A stretch of 14,156 nucleotides of DNA from Pseudomonadota bacterium (lineage in GTDB: Bacteria; Pseudomonadota; Gammaproteobacteria; Burkholderiales; Methylophilaceae). The notes under the pieces were generated by a model. It was not told the DNA's origin, did no database searches, and worked only from the letters and a program-made list of their open reading frames with translations. Position 1 is the stretch's first letter. Each line of letters begins with the position of its first letter. The stretch lies in the NCBI GenBank assembly GCA_029549705.1, contig JAKPIR010000381.1:1-14156 (forward strand). The letters are read 5' to 3'. Below are positions 6,637 to 13,679 of the stretch, piece after piece. A program made the position numbers and the translations under genes.

Positions 6637-7923
6637 ATGAGTGCTATTGTAGATATTATTGCCCGTGAAATACTGGATTCACGCGGAAACCCAACCGTTG
6701 AAGTCGATGTGTTGCTTGAAAGCGGCATTATCGGTCGCGCAGCGGTGCCATCAGGGGCATCAACCGGCGCTAAAGAAGCCATGGAATTACGTGATGGTGA
6801 TAAAAGCCGCTATTTAGGCAAAGGTGTGTTGCAAGCGGTTGAAAATGTGAATACCGAAATCACTGAAGCGATTATTGGTCTGGATGCGGAAGAGCAAAGC
6901 TTTATCGACAAAACCCTGATTGAACTCGACGGAACTGAAAACAAAGACCGTTTAGGTGCCAATGCGATTTTGGGCGTCTCGATGGCCTGTGCGCGTGCAG
7001 CGGCTGAAGAATCTGGCTTGCCGCTCTATCGTTACTTAGGTGGTTCAGGCGCCATGCAATTGCCTACCCCGATGATGAACATCATCAATGGCGGCGCGCA
7101 TGCGGATAACTCAGTGGATATGCAAGAGTTTATGATTATTCCAGCGGGTTTGCCATCATTTCGTGAAGCCATTCGCTGTGGCGCAGAAATTTTTCACCAA
7201 TTGAAAAAAACGCTGCACAAAAAAGGCTTGGCCACCACGGTAGGTGATGAAGGCGGCTTTGCGCCGAACTTGCCAAGTAATGAGGCGGCCATTCAACTGA
7301 TTATGGAATCCATTTCAGATGCGGGCTACGAGCCAGGCCGTGATGTCTTTTTAGGCTTAGACTGCGCCAGTACTGAGTTCTACAAAGATGGCAAATACCA
7401 TTTGGAATCAGAAGGGTTAGCACTTTCTTCTGCACAATTTACAGATTACTTGGCCACTTGGTGTGATAAATACCCGATTATCTCCATTGAAGACGGCATG
7501 GGCGAATTTGACTGGGAAGGTTGGGAAATTCTCACCAAACGTTTAGGCAAAACCACGCAGTTAGTCGGTGATGATTTGTTTGTCACCAACGCAAAAATTC
7601 TGCGTGAGGGCATTCAGCGTGGCGTGGCAAACTCAGTATTAATTAAAGTGAACCAAATTGGCACCTTGACTGAAACATTCCAAACCATTGAAATGGCGAA
7701 ACGTGCGGGTTATACGGCGGTGGTTTCACATCGCTCTGGCGAGACAGAAGACACCACCATTGCCGATATTTCTGTGGCGACCAATGCGCTGCAAATTAAA
7801 ACCGGTTCATTGTGCCGTTCAGAGCGCATTGCCAAATACAATCAACTCTTGCGCATTGAAGAAGAGTTGGGCGATGCTTCTAGCTATGCTGGTAAGGGTG
7901 CGTTTTACCAATTATTCAAGTAA
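6637..7923 (+). CDS. eno: Enolase (phosphopyruvate hydratase)
   Basis: Interconverts 2-phosphoglycerate and phosphoenolpyruvate in glycolysis and gluconeogenesis; also a degradosome partner in some proteobacteria. The 428 residues match the family. Motifs are ILDSRGNPTVEVDV (12-25), VPSGASTGAKEA (37-48), GDEGGFAPN with catalytic Glu205, magnesium ligands Asp242, Glu285 and Asp312, and the signature LIKVNQIGTLTET with catalytic Lys337. AGGAG ends six bases before the ATG, a strong ribosome binding site and the best in this run. The enzyme's product PEP is the substrate of KdsA, encoded just upstream. The arrangement with pyrG, kdsA and ftsB is common in proteobacteria. Confidence 0.98.
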   Translation: MSAIVDIIAREILDSRGNPTVEVDVLLESGIIGRAAVPSGASTGAKEAMELRDGDKSRYLGKGVLQAVENVNTEITEAIIGLDAEEQSFIDKTLIELDGTENKDRLGANAILGVSMACARAAAEESGLPLYRYLGGSGAMQLPTPMMNIINGGAHADNSVDMQEFMIIPAGLPSFREAIRCGAEIFHQLKKTLHKKGLATTVGDEGGFAPNLPSNEAAIQLIMESISDAGYEPGRDVFLGLDCASTEFYKDGKYHLESEGLALSSAQFTDYLATWCDKYPIISIEDGMGEFDWEGWEILTKRLGKTTQLVGDDLFVTNAKILREGIQRGVANSVLIKVNQIGTLTETFQTIEMAKRAGYTAVVSHRSGETEDTTIADISVATNALQIKTGSLCRSERIAKYNQLLRIEEELGDASSYAGKGAFYQLFK

Positions 7924-8024
7924 TTCCAAGTGCATTCAAGCCGATACGTCGCAGCACCTTTTGTCGTACTTATTGTACTGTCTATAAGGGCGTGCCTAGT
8001 CTCAGTTCGAATGCAATTGGAATA
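7922..8024. repeat. Imperfect inverted repeat in the eno-ftsB gap
   Basis: AATTCCAAGTGCATTC (7922-7937) and GAATGCAATTGGAATA (8009-8024) are complementary at 14 of 16 positions, with 71 bases between them. The left arm overlaps the eno stop codon; the right arm ends 12 bases before the ftsB start. It may be the ends of a small degenerate element, or an RNA fold that covers the region before ftsB. The arms are seen directly; no function is established. Confidence 0.5.
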
Positions 8025-8036
8025 GCAATGATTTGA

Positions 8037-8348
8037 ATGAAAGCCCTCACGCTCATTTTTGTAATCCTCATTGCCCTGCTACAGTATCCGCTGTGGCTGG
8101 GCAAGGGTAGTTGGCTGCGCGTGTGGAATTTAAATACACAAATCGCAGCACAGCAAGAAAAAAATGACGCGCTTAAAAGCCGCAATGAAGCGCTTAATGC
8201 TGAAGTACGCGATTTAAAAAGCGGTCGTGCTGCCATTGAAGAGCGTGCCAGAAGTGAGTTGGGCATGATTAAACAAGATGAGGTCTTCTATCAAGTGCTG
8301 CAAAATGAAATACCCGCAGCCCCAGTGCCACAAAACAATACGCCTTAA
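8037..8348 (+). CDS. ftsB: Cell division protein FtsB
   Basis: A 103-residue bitopic inner-membrane protein of the divisome, forming the FtsQ-FtsB-FtsL complex. A short cytoplasmic start is followed by a transmembrane helix (about 3-20, LTLIFVILIALLQYPLWL), then GKGSWLRVW, then a coiled coil (about 30-65, AAQQEKNDALKSRNEALNAE and onward), then ERARSELGMIKQDEVFYQ, which is the typical FtsB tail. Length matches the family. Its place after eno is the usual one. The ATG is directly preceded by a three-codon ORF (ATG-ATT-TGA, 8028-8036). A GGAA lies at the right distance for that mini-ORF rather than for ftsB, so translation may be coupled or re-initiated. Confidence 0.95.
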   Translation: MKALTLIFVILIALLQYPLWLGKGSWLRVWNLNTQIAAQQEKNDALKSRNEALNAEVRDLKSGRAAIEERARSELGMIKQDEVFYQVLQNEIPAAPVPQNNTP

Positions 8349-8419
8349 AACGCGTGTTAGCATTTAGAGCCATCAGTTTGCATCAGTAAAAAAACCTGAT
8401 TCGCGTCAAATTTAGATTA

Positions 8420-8483
8420 CAACCTTTTTCGATGCTCTGTAAGCCTTATAAATAAAGGCTTCCAGAGCATATTTTTTCTCTCG
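8420..8483 (-). repeat. Dispersed palindromic repeat, copy B (inverted); possible terminator for ftsB
   Basis: Inverted relative to copies A and C. Left arm 8432-8447 (ATGCTCTGTAAGCCTT), loop 8448-8454 (ATAAATA), right arm 8455-8470 (AAGGCTTCCAGAGCAT), giving a 16-bp stem with one T-C mismatch. It is flanked by CAACCTTTTTCG and ATTTTTTCTCTCG. On the + strand the stem is followed by a run of six T, so it can serve as a Rho-independent terminator 84 bases after ftsB. It lies between the convergent ends of ftsB and the anti-sigma gene. Confidence 0.9.
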
Positions 8484-8514
8484 GGTGTATTCTGTATTAA
8501 AAGATGACCGATTG

Positions 8515-9660
8515 CTATTCAGCTTGATATTGTAAATACCAGTTTTTCATCGTGTTGTTATAGTGCTCGACTTCTATTTTTAATGATTCTGAAGTTCTGC
8601 AAATATCAATGTTTTCCACGCGAAGCCCGGTTGTGGCATCAATATTGGCTGTAGATAATGGTTTGAAAGCACAGTTTTGCTGATTCGCGGTAGGATGCAC
8701 AACAACATTGAGTAGCCGTAATGCGCCCATTTGAATATCTTGATTGGCCACCTGATGACCCCCGCGCGAGATAAGTTGTGCAACAAGCGCGTCACTACCA
8801 GCCATTTGGTCGGGCGCGCTTTCGGCAGGCGTGTGCCGTCCAAGTTTATCTTCGGCATCCTCAACGGTTTGTTTTCGTTTAGTATGGGCATCGGGCTTGG
8901 CGATTATTTCAAAGTTTTGATTGCCTAAATCGTTATTGCCCGCATCGTTATTGGCTGTTTGAGGAGCGGGTTTGCTAGCAGGCTGATCAAGCTGATTTTC
9001 GGGGAGACTCTGTTGTGCAGCAGTAATCGTAGCGGGGCTGCTCTCAAGTTGACCACGCTGTTCTGCAGGCGCTTCGCTAGAAGCTTTTGCCTGATCCGTT
9101 TCAGGCACAACGTTTTTGGCTGCTTTGGAATGACTGTCGTATTCAGCCAATTCTCCTATGATGACGCTTTGGTGTTGGCGCTTGGCAGTTACCTGGTTAT
9201 CAGCACTATTTTCTTTGTTCTGCATTCCACTCGGTTCAGATTGTGCGGATTCGCCTAATTTTTCTAAAGCAAGTGGTGCACTTGCAGGCGCTGCCTCGGG
9301 GCTGGCGGCAGGCGAAATTTCAGCAATTTGGTCTGTTGTAGCGGGCGTGGCCGCCATTTCGGTATGTGCTGTGTTTTGTTTGTCAGTTCCAGCCGTAATC
9401 CATACGCTGTCTTCGGGGTGCTGTTGCCATGCCATGAATACCACTAAAATCACGGTAGCAGCACTCGCAGCACCAGCCCAATGCACTTGAGAAAGTTTGT
9501 GGTGGCGTAGCCAATGCAGCAAACGTTGAAGGACGTTTTGTTGCGGTGCGGAGGTTTTTTTAGCATATTGCAGCACATTATCGCGTACGCGCCTGCTGGG
9601 CAGCACGTCACGGTCAGGCGCGTGGCGCAAGGCGGTTTTGAGATGTTCGTCTTGCAGCAT
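8515..9660 (-). CDS. Single-pass membrane protein, probable anti-sigma factor of the adjacent ECF sigma factor
   Basis: A 381-residue protein. The N-terminal about 60 residues (LKTALRHAPDRDVLPSRRVR, then NVLQYAKK) lie on the cytoplasmic side. One transmembrane helix follows (about 61-78, WAGAASAATVILVVFMAW). Next comes a long Ala/Gln/Ser/Pro/Glu-rich stretch (about 85-285), probably disordered in the periplasm. A more structured tail of about 95 residues has two cysteines (Cys330, Cys354). Its ATG overlaps the sigma gene's TGA (TGATG), which implies translational coupling and is the main reason for the anti-sigma call. No HxxxCxxC zinc-binding anti-sigma motif is present, so it is not of the ZAS type. 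Membrane architecture is seen; the anti-sigma role is inferred. Confidence 0.75.
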   Translation of the reverse strand: MLQDEHLKTALRHAPDRDVLPSRRVRDNVLQYAKKTSAPQQNVLQRLLHWLRHHKLSQVHWAGAASAATVILVVFMAWQQHPEDSVWITAGTDKQNTAHTEMAATPATTDQIAEISPAASPEAAPASAPLALEKLGESAQSEPSGMQNKENSADNQVTAKRQHQSVIIGELAEYDSHSKAAKNVVPETDQAKASSEAPAEQRGQLESSPATITAAQQSLPENQLDQPASKPAPQTANNDAGNNDLGNQNFEIIAKPDAHTKRKQTVEDAEDKLGRHTPAESAPDQMAGSDALVAQLISRGGHQVANQDIQMGALRLLNVVVHPTANQQNCAFKPLSTANIDATTGLRVENIDICRTSESLKIEVEHYNNTMKNWYLQYQAE

Positions 9661-10274
9661 CAGGGCAGGTCCTTCTCAATCATGGGGTGTAAATAAGCAC
9701 CCATGCACGCGCGAAGTTTGCTAAGCGCGTAACGCAGGCGGCTTTTTACGGTTTCAAATTCAGCGCTTAATATTTCAGTCATTTCCTCTAAACTCAGCCC
9801 ATCTTCATGGTGCAATAAAAAAGCAGCGCGCTGTAGTGCTGGTAAGCCTTCTAAGCAATCTAATAATTGTTGCCCCGCTTTGCGCCAAAACGCCTGTTGC
9901 TCGGGTTGCTCGGCGGCAGAAGCCGGCCATTGCTGCCAAGGAGATTCGCTGTCATCGTCCAGCCAGCCTTCATCCACCGAGATTTCACGGCCATTTTTAC
10001 GCATTACATCAATAGCGCGGTGATGCGCCAGAGTAAACAGCCAGGTTTTAAAACTGGCATTTTCCCGCGCCTGCCATGTCGTCGCTGTATCTACCAGTTT
10101 CATCCAGGTATCTTGAAAAATATCATCCGCATGTGCGGCGAGCGATTGCCCCAGCACACGCCGTACATATAAGTAAAGCGGCTTTTCATGCCGCGCATAC
10201 AGCAACTCAAACGCTTGTTTATTGCCTGCGCAAAACTGCTGCATCAAGGCTTCATCAGAAAGTAAATCACGCAT
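9660..10274 (-). CDS. ECF-family RNA polymerase sigma factor
   Basis: A 204-residue sigma-70 factor with only regions 2 and 4. Region 2 spans about 15-95, including YARHEKPLYLYVRRVLG, the DDIFQDTWMKL -10-recognition part, and FKTWLFTLAHHRAIDVMRK. A variable acidic, Trp-rich linker covers about 100-130. Region 4 spans about 138-190, with GLPALQRAAFLLHHEDGLSL and the helix-turn-helix EEMTEILSAEFETVKSRLRYALSKLR. It overlaps the downstream membrane protein by one base (TGATG). Upstream is a 206-base gap with repeat copy C; no clear ECF-type promoter (-35 GGAAC-like, -10 CGTC-like) was found there, so autoregulation is not shown. An internal ATG at codon 11 is a possible alternative start, as the first has only a poorly placed AGG. 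The trigger and target genes are unknown. Confidence 0.93.
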   Translation of the reverse strand: MRDLLSDEALMQQFCAGNKQAFELLYARHEKPLYLYVRRVLGQSLAAHADDIFQDTWMKLVDTATTWQARENASFKTWLFTLAHHRAIDVMRKNGREISVDEGWLDDDSESPWQQWPASAAEQPEQQAFWRKAGQQLLDCLEGLPALQRAAFLLHHEDGLSLEEMTEILSAEFETVKSRLRYALSKLRACMGAYLHPMIEKDLP

Positions 10275-10379
10275 GCCTGCAGTTTGGCATTTGCTAATTA
10301 AACGGTCAACTGGCGATAACGGGGTTAGATCATCAAAACTAATATCGAAAATTTGTTAATTTTATCGGCAATTGCGGCG

Positions 10380-10443
10380 CGAGAGAAAAAATATGCTCTG
10401 GAAGCCTTTATTTATAAGGCTTCCAGAGCATCGAAAAAGGTTG
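10380..10443 (+). repeat. Dispersed palindromic repeat, copy C (perfect stem); possible terminator on the - strand
   Basis: Left arm 10393-10408 (ATGCTCTGGAAGCCTT), loop 10409-10415 (TATTTAT), right arm 10416-10431: a perfect 16-bp stem. It is flanked by CGAGAGAAAAAAT and CGAAAAAGGTTG, matching copy B on the other strand almost base for base. Read on the - strand, the stem is followed by a run of six T. It could therefore terminate transcription of the HExxH protein gene, whose stop lies 37 bases before it, ahead of the ECF sigma gene. Confidence 0.92.
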
Positions 10444-10480
10444 GGTGTGAATCTTAATCAAAAAATGCATAATTGTTAGA

Positions 10481-11146
10481 TTAGTTCCAGGTTGAGTCAG
10501 CGAGCTTTTCATCCATCGCTTTATTGGGTGCGCATTGGTTTGAATAATATTGTGCTGACATTTGTCCGGATTGTGCGCGAGCCTGGTATTCACCATGAAA
10601 ATAGGCCATGCCATTTTTTTTGGCGATATGTTTTGGTATGCCGAGTAAGGTAGCCGCGCGGACGTAGCGCTGTATCGCTTGGCATTCGGTTTTTGCTTCG
10701 TCTAACTCGCCGCGGATGTGCATGGCTTCATGCGCAAAAATCTGTACACCGATGATGCCTTCCCTTGTGGCTTTTTGCGGATTGCGTAAATGACTCTGTA
10801 GATTATCGCACCAAGAATGGGCAAACACAATTTCACCAGTTTCTGGTTGGGCATGACCCGCGGCAAAGACGTTTGGGTCAAAAAAGGTGTCGCCCACACT
10901 GTTGCAATGTACGCTGGCCTTTGCCGAACCTGACAAAATACGTGCCTGCTTGGTTAAAAATCGTTCAAATTGCCAAGTGTTGACAGGCGGGTATGCAAAC
11001 GCCGCTGCAAGCAATGTGAGTATGGCTATGTATGGAATAGAAACAGGGGAGTGCGGTTTATCAAACCCTGCTGGCGTTACCACCGAGTAATAGATTTCGC
11101 GAAAAATGAGCCAGATAAACAGGCCGGAAAAGAATAACCATAGCAT
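10481..11146 (-). CDS. Membrane protein with HExxH zinc-metallopeptidase motif
   Basis: A 221-residue protein with two N-terminal transmembrane helices (about 2-19 and 37-53), followed by a soluble domain. HEAMH at 139-143 fits HExxH; a Glu seven residues on (Glu150, in ELDEAKTEC) or Glu154 may be the third zinc ligand. Four cysteines (81, 113, 155, 205) in the soluble part could form disulfides if it faces the periplasm. ARILSG (68-73) and GEIVFAHSWCDNL (104-116) look like ordinary parts of this kind of domain. I recognise the type (small uncharacterised proteins with HEAMHxxG..(D/N)EAxxEC) but no named family. It starts 13 bases after the ygfZ stop and is probably co-transcribed. Peptidase activity is an inference from the motif alone. 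Confidence 0.75.
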   Translation of the reverse strand: MLWLFFSGLFIWLIFREIYYSVVTPAGFDKPHSPVSIPYIAILTLLAAAFAYPPVNTWQFERFLTKQARILSGSAKASVHCNSVGDTFFDPNVFAAGHAQPETGEIVFAHSWCDNLQSHLRNPQKATREGIIGVQIFAHEAMHIRGELDEAKTECQAIQRYVRAATLLGIPKHIAKKNGMAYFHGEYQARAQSGQMSAQYYSNQCAPNKAMDEKLADSTWN

Positions 11147-11159
11147 CAGAATTATCGTA

Positions 11160-12197
11160 TCAAGTGGTTTTTTCTTGCAGAGAATAGGGCAGTGCCAGAA
11201 TATTCAGCACAGCACCATGCCAATAAGCCGGCGCTTCTGCAAGCGCCTCTAAGCGAATCTCTGCCAGCACGTCAAAGCCGCCAGCAGGCGCGGGCGCGCT
11301 ACGCACGATTTTGCCAATGACTTCGTTATTTGCATTGACGACATCATTGCCAGCTTGGGGCGGTGTGCTGGTGTCGATATGTGCTAACTGGGTGCGGCGT
11401 TTTATTTTGCCTAAATAATGCGTACGTGCGACGATTTCTTGGCCCGTGTAGCAACCTTTTTTAAAGTTGATTGCACCTAATGCATCCAGGTTCACCATTT
11501 GTGGCACAAATTCTTCTTGTGTGGTCACCACAATATCTGGAATGCCCGCCTGAATTTCCAGCCACTCCCAGCAAGGTTTACCTACTGGTTTGCAGCTGGT
11601 TTTGAGTGATTGCCAGATAGTTTTGATGTGTTCAGTGTTTCCAATGATTTCAAAGCGGGGCTGTTTGCCAGGCAAGCGAATCAGTGTGGCGGTGTCTGTA
11701 TGTTCGGTTTCATAAGCCTGCTGCGGAATTTGTGTAAAAAAGGTACTTAACAGCGTTGGTGTATCCTGGCCGCTTAGGCCTATTCTTACAGTGCTGTCAG
11801 AAATGTTGCTGATATTCACTTTTGCGCGTAGGACATACATTTTTAGGCGCTTGACTATGGGTTCTGCAAGTTTGTGGTTTAACTGCAAATAAAGCTTGTT
11901 ATCTTGTGAGTGGGCTAAAAACAACGCAAGCAGCCGGCCTTTAGGGCTGCAATAACCCGTGTAGTGGGCTTGAGTTTCATTCAACAGTTTTACGTCGTTG
12001 GTGACTTGACCTTGTAAAAAAGTGACCGCATCATCACCAGTAATTTCGAGCAAATCAAGATGGGATAAATCACAAATAATATTTTCAGTGTGGGCATAGG
12101 TGAGCTCTTTTTCAGTGTTGCCAAAAGAACTGATGGTGACGCTATTAAATACGGCGCCTTTAATAAATAAAAACTCCTGCCAATCGTTGTTTGCCAT
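11160..12197 (-). CDS. ygfZ: YgfZ/GcvT-domain protein, tetrahydrofolate-dependent Fe-S cluster maintenance
   Basis: A cytoplasmic, folate-binding relative of the glycine-cleavage T-protein that supports assembly or repair of certain Fe-S enzymes such as MiaB. The signature KGCYTGQE lies at about 247-254 with the key Cys249, followed by IVARTHYLGKIKRR. The N-terminal motif LSHLDLLEITGDDAVTFLQG (about 45-62) and VTNDV are also typical. The frame extends upstream to 12302, but that extension overlaps the divergent gene and looks non-conserved. ATG at 12197 (MANNDWQEF) gives 345 residues and is preferred, with an AGAG a few bases upstream. The divergent ygfX-like gene starts only 38 bases away, and the HExxH gene follows closely. 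Confidence 0.94.
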   Translation of the reverse strand: MANNDWQEFLFIKGAVFNSVTISSFGNTEKELTYAHTENIICDLSHLDLLEITGDDAVTFLQGQVTNDVKLLNETQAHYTGYCSPKGRLLALFLAHSQDNKLYLQLNHKLAEPIVKRLKMYVLRAKVNISNISDSTVRIGLSGQDTPTLLSTFFTQIPQQAYETEHTDTATLIRLPGKQPRFEIIGNTEHIKTIWQSLKTSCKPVGKPCWEWLEIQAGIPDIVVTTQEEFVPQMVNLDALGAINFKKGCYTGQEIVARTHYLGKIKRRTQLAHIDTSTPPQAGNDVVNANNEVIGKIVRSAPAPAGGFDVLAEIRLEALAEAPAYWHGAVLNILALPYSLQEKTT

Positions 12198-12235
12198 GTG
12201 ATACTCTAAATAAAATTGAATCGGTTGATTATAAC

Positions 12236-12697
12236 GTGAAGCCACTAAACCTGACATTCCGTCCATCGCGCATTTTGCTCTGCATACTGATTGCTGCAGC
12301 ACTATTTTTTACCGCCATGATGTTTGTGGTGCCTGCCTCGTGGCGCTATTGGTCAGCGTTGCGGTGGATATTAACTTCACTCATTATGTTGGCGACGATT
12401 TATTTTATCGCAAAAAATGCGTTATTAAGCTTACCTTGGTCGTATGTGGGGTTCAACATTGACAGTAAAAATCAATTGCAGTTGCTGCGTAAGGATGGTG
12501 TGCGTTTGGATGTGCTGGTGTTGCCAAGTACGACGGTCACTGCCTTTTTAACGGTGCTGAATGTTCAGGCTAAATCGCCAACACTGCTACAAAAGATTTT
12601 GACATTCAAGGTGTTAATACTGCCTGATACGCTCAATGCTGAAGATTATCGCCAGCTTAGAATATGGTTGCGTTGGGCTAAAATTGTGCAGCAGTGA
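12236..12697 (+). CDS. YgfX-like (CptA-like) inner-membrane protein
   Basis: About 153 residues from GTG 12236 (MKPLNLTFRPSR), preceded by GGTTGA. The frame is open back to a TTG at 12191, but that would overlap the ygfZ start, so the GTG is preferred. It has two transmembrane helices (about 11-33 and 39-61), then a soluble tail with LLRKDGVRLDVLVLP and the end motif LPDTLNAEDYRQLRIWLRWA. The helical pair followed by a DGxxxxxxLxxS stretch and an (E/D)xRxLRxxLR end resembles E. coli YgfX, which is encoded next to the ygfY/ygfZ region. YgfX has been described as a toxin acting on the cytoskeleton, and SdhE (YgfY) as its partner; no sdhE-like gene is seen here. The last 20 bases overlap the end of the convergent vWA gene. 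Confidence 0.75.
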   Translation: MKPLNLTFRPSRILLCILIAAALFFTAMMFVVPASWRYWSALRWILTSLIMLATIYFIAKNALLSLPWSYVGFNIDSKNQLQLLRKDGVRLDVLVLPSTTVTAFLTVLNVQAKSPTLLQKILTFKVLILPDTLNAEDYRQLRIWLRWAKIVQQ

Positions 12698-13673
12698 AAG
12701 CAGGTGGTGGATTGTTTGCTTTGCCTTTTTTTACAAAACGGCTTATCGGTATATAAGCCAATAACAGGCACAAGCCCGCAAATCCAGCCAGCACCGATGA
12801 AAGCGACCATGGGGTCCATTCATGGCGTGCGGGCTTTTGTTTTTTCATGGCAGATTGTAGTGTCATGAATGAATCGCCACGCACATAAGTTGCGCTTATT
12901 TCTTTGGCCATGGCTTGCATTGAGGCTTCAGAAAGCTTAGACAAGTAGCGGTCGTTCACGCTCTCGGCGATGTCTTTTTTGCGATTCAATAACCCTGCCG
13001 CGGCAATCGGAGCAGCGCCGGGCGCCAACTGCATGCTTTCATGTGACCAATAACCGAGTAACTGATTTTTTTCAGTATATTTTGGTATGGCAGCACCTTT
13101 TTCACTACCAATGCCCACTAATAGCCAGCCGTCAGCATTTTGCAATGTGGATAAATCACGCGTATTAAAAGCGTGTAATTTAGGCGCTTCTTCACCGTCA
13201 GTGAAAAAAACCACTTGCGCTGGTTCGGGAAAATTACTCACCACGCGTGAGGTTGACAGCATGCTTTCACGCACACGGCTATCGGCTGTCCATGCATTTC
13301 GCCAGTCAACATGGTCCAGTGTATCTTGTATTGCAGAAAAATTAGCGCAAACTTCTACGGGTAAATACAGTGTGACGACATTGACGCCTGAAAACATGCC
13401 TAAGCCCACTTTAGTATCGCAGGGCAGGGAGGAAATGGTTTCGTGTAATAGTTGTTTGGTATGGTCTAAACGGCTGGCAGGCTTGCCATTTACCTGCATG
13501 TCCGCCGCATTCATGCTTTGTGTAATATCGACAATAAAAAAATAACTGTGTATGTCGCGCTTAACCGGTATGCTAGGCTTGAGCAGGGCAAGCAATAAAA
13601 GTGTCAATACCGCCAGCAACAGCAATAAATCTTGATGCGCAGTAAATATTTTAAAATACTGACGATTTGTCAT
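12678..13673 (-). CDS. Membrane-anchored vWA-domain protein (MxaC/MxaL- or BatA/B-like)
   Basis: A 331-residue protein with a transmembrane helix near each end (about 15-33 and 290-312) and a vWA domain between. The MIDAS metal site shows D49-I-T51-Q-S53 (DxTxS, a variant of DxSxS) in FIVDITQSMNAADM, and Asp159 in VVFFTDGEE. Proteins of this build are encoded in MoxR-associated clusters, including mxaC and mxaL, where they help mature methanol dehydrogenase. It starts 6 bases after the stop of a paralogue (C-termini near-identical in pattern: NDRYxSKL, KEIxATYxxGD, KxQKPAR). It is the last gene of its run and overlaps the 3' end of ygfX. The domain call is firm; the specific role is not. Confidence 0.88.
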   Translation of the reverse strand: MTNRQYFKIFTAHQDLLLLLAVLTLLLLALLKPSIPVKRDIHSYFFIVDITQSMNAADMQVNGKPASRLDHTKQLLHETISSLPCDTKVGLGMFSGVNVVTLYLPVEVCANFSAIQDTLDHVDWRNAWTADSRVRESMLSTSRVVSNFPEPAQVVFFTDGEEAPKLHAFNTRDLSTLQNADGWLLVGIGSEKGAAIPKYTEKNQLLGYWSHESMQLAPGAAPIAAAGLLNRKKDIAESVNDRYLSKLSEASMQAMAKEISATYVRGDSFMTLQSAMKKQKPARHEWTPWSLSSVLAGFAGLCLLLAYIPISRFVKKGKANNPPPAFTAAQF

Positions 13674-13679
13674 CGTTGG

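Noticed and set aside
7950..7980. Possible terminator after eno (GTAC-TTATT-GTAC)
   Set aside because: Only four base pairs and no T-run follows; too weak to call.
9158..9490. 110-codon + strand open frame opposite the anti-sigma candidate, with hydrophobic stretches
   Set aside because: The hydrophobicity comes from the complement of Ala/Gln/Ser-rich codons; there is no ribosome site, and the opposite strand is coupled to the sigma gene.
1876..10443. The three palindromic repeats as a CRISPR array
   Set aside because: Copies are kilobases apart, in both orientations, with genes between them and no regular spacers.
12198..12302. N-terminal extension of ygfZ to 12302
   Set aside because: Would overlap the start of the divergent ygfX-like gene, whereas the internal ATG at 12197 gives the normal family length.
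13087..13545. 152-codon + strand open frame inside the vWA gene
   Set aside because: Antisense to a well-supported vWA domain including its MIDAS residues; no recognisable protein features of its own.
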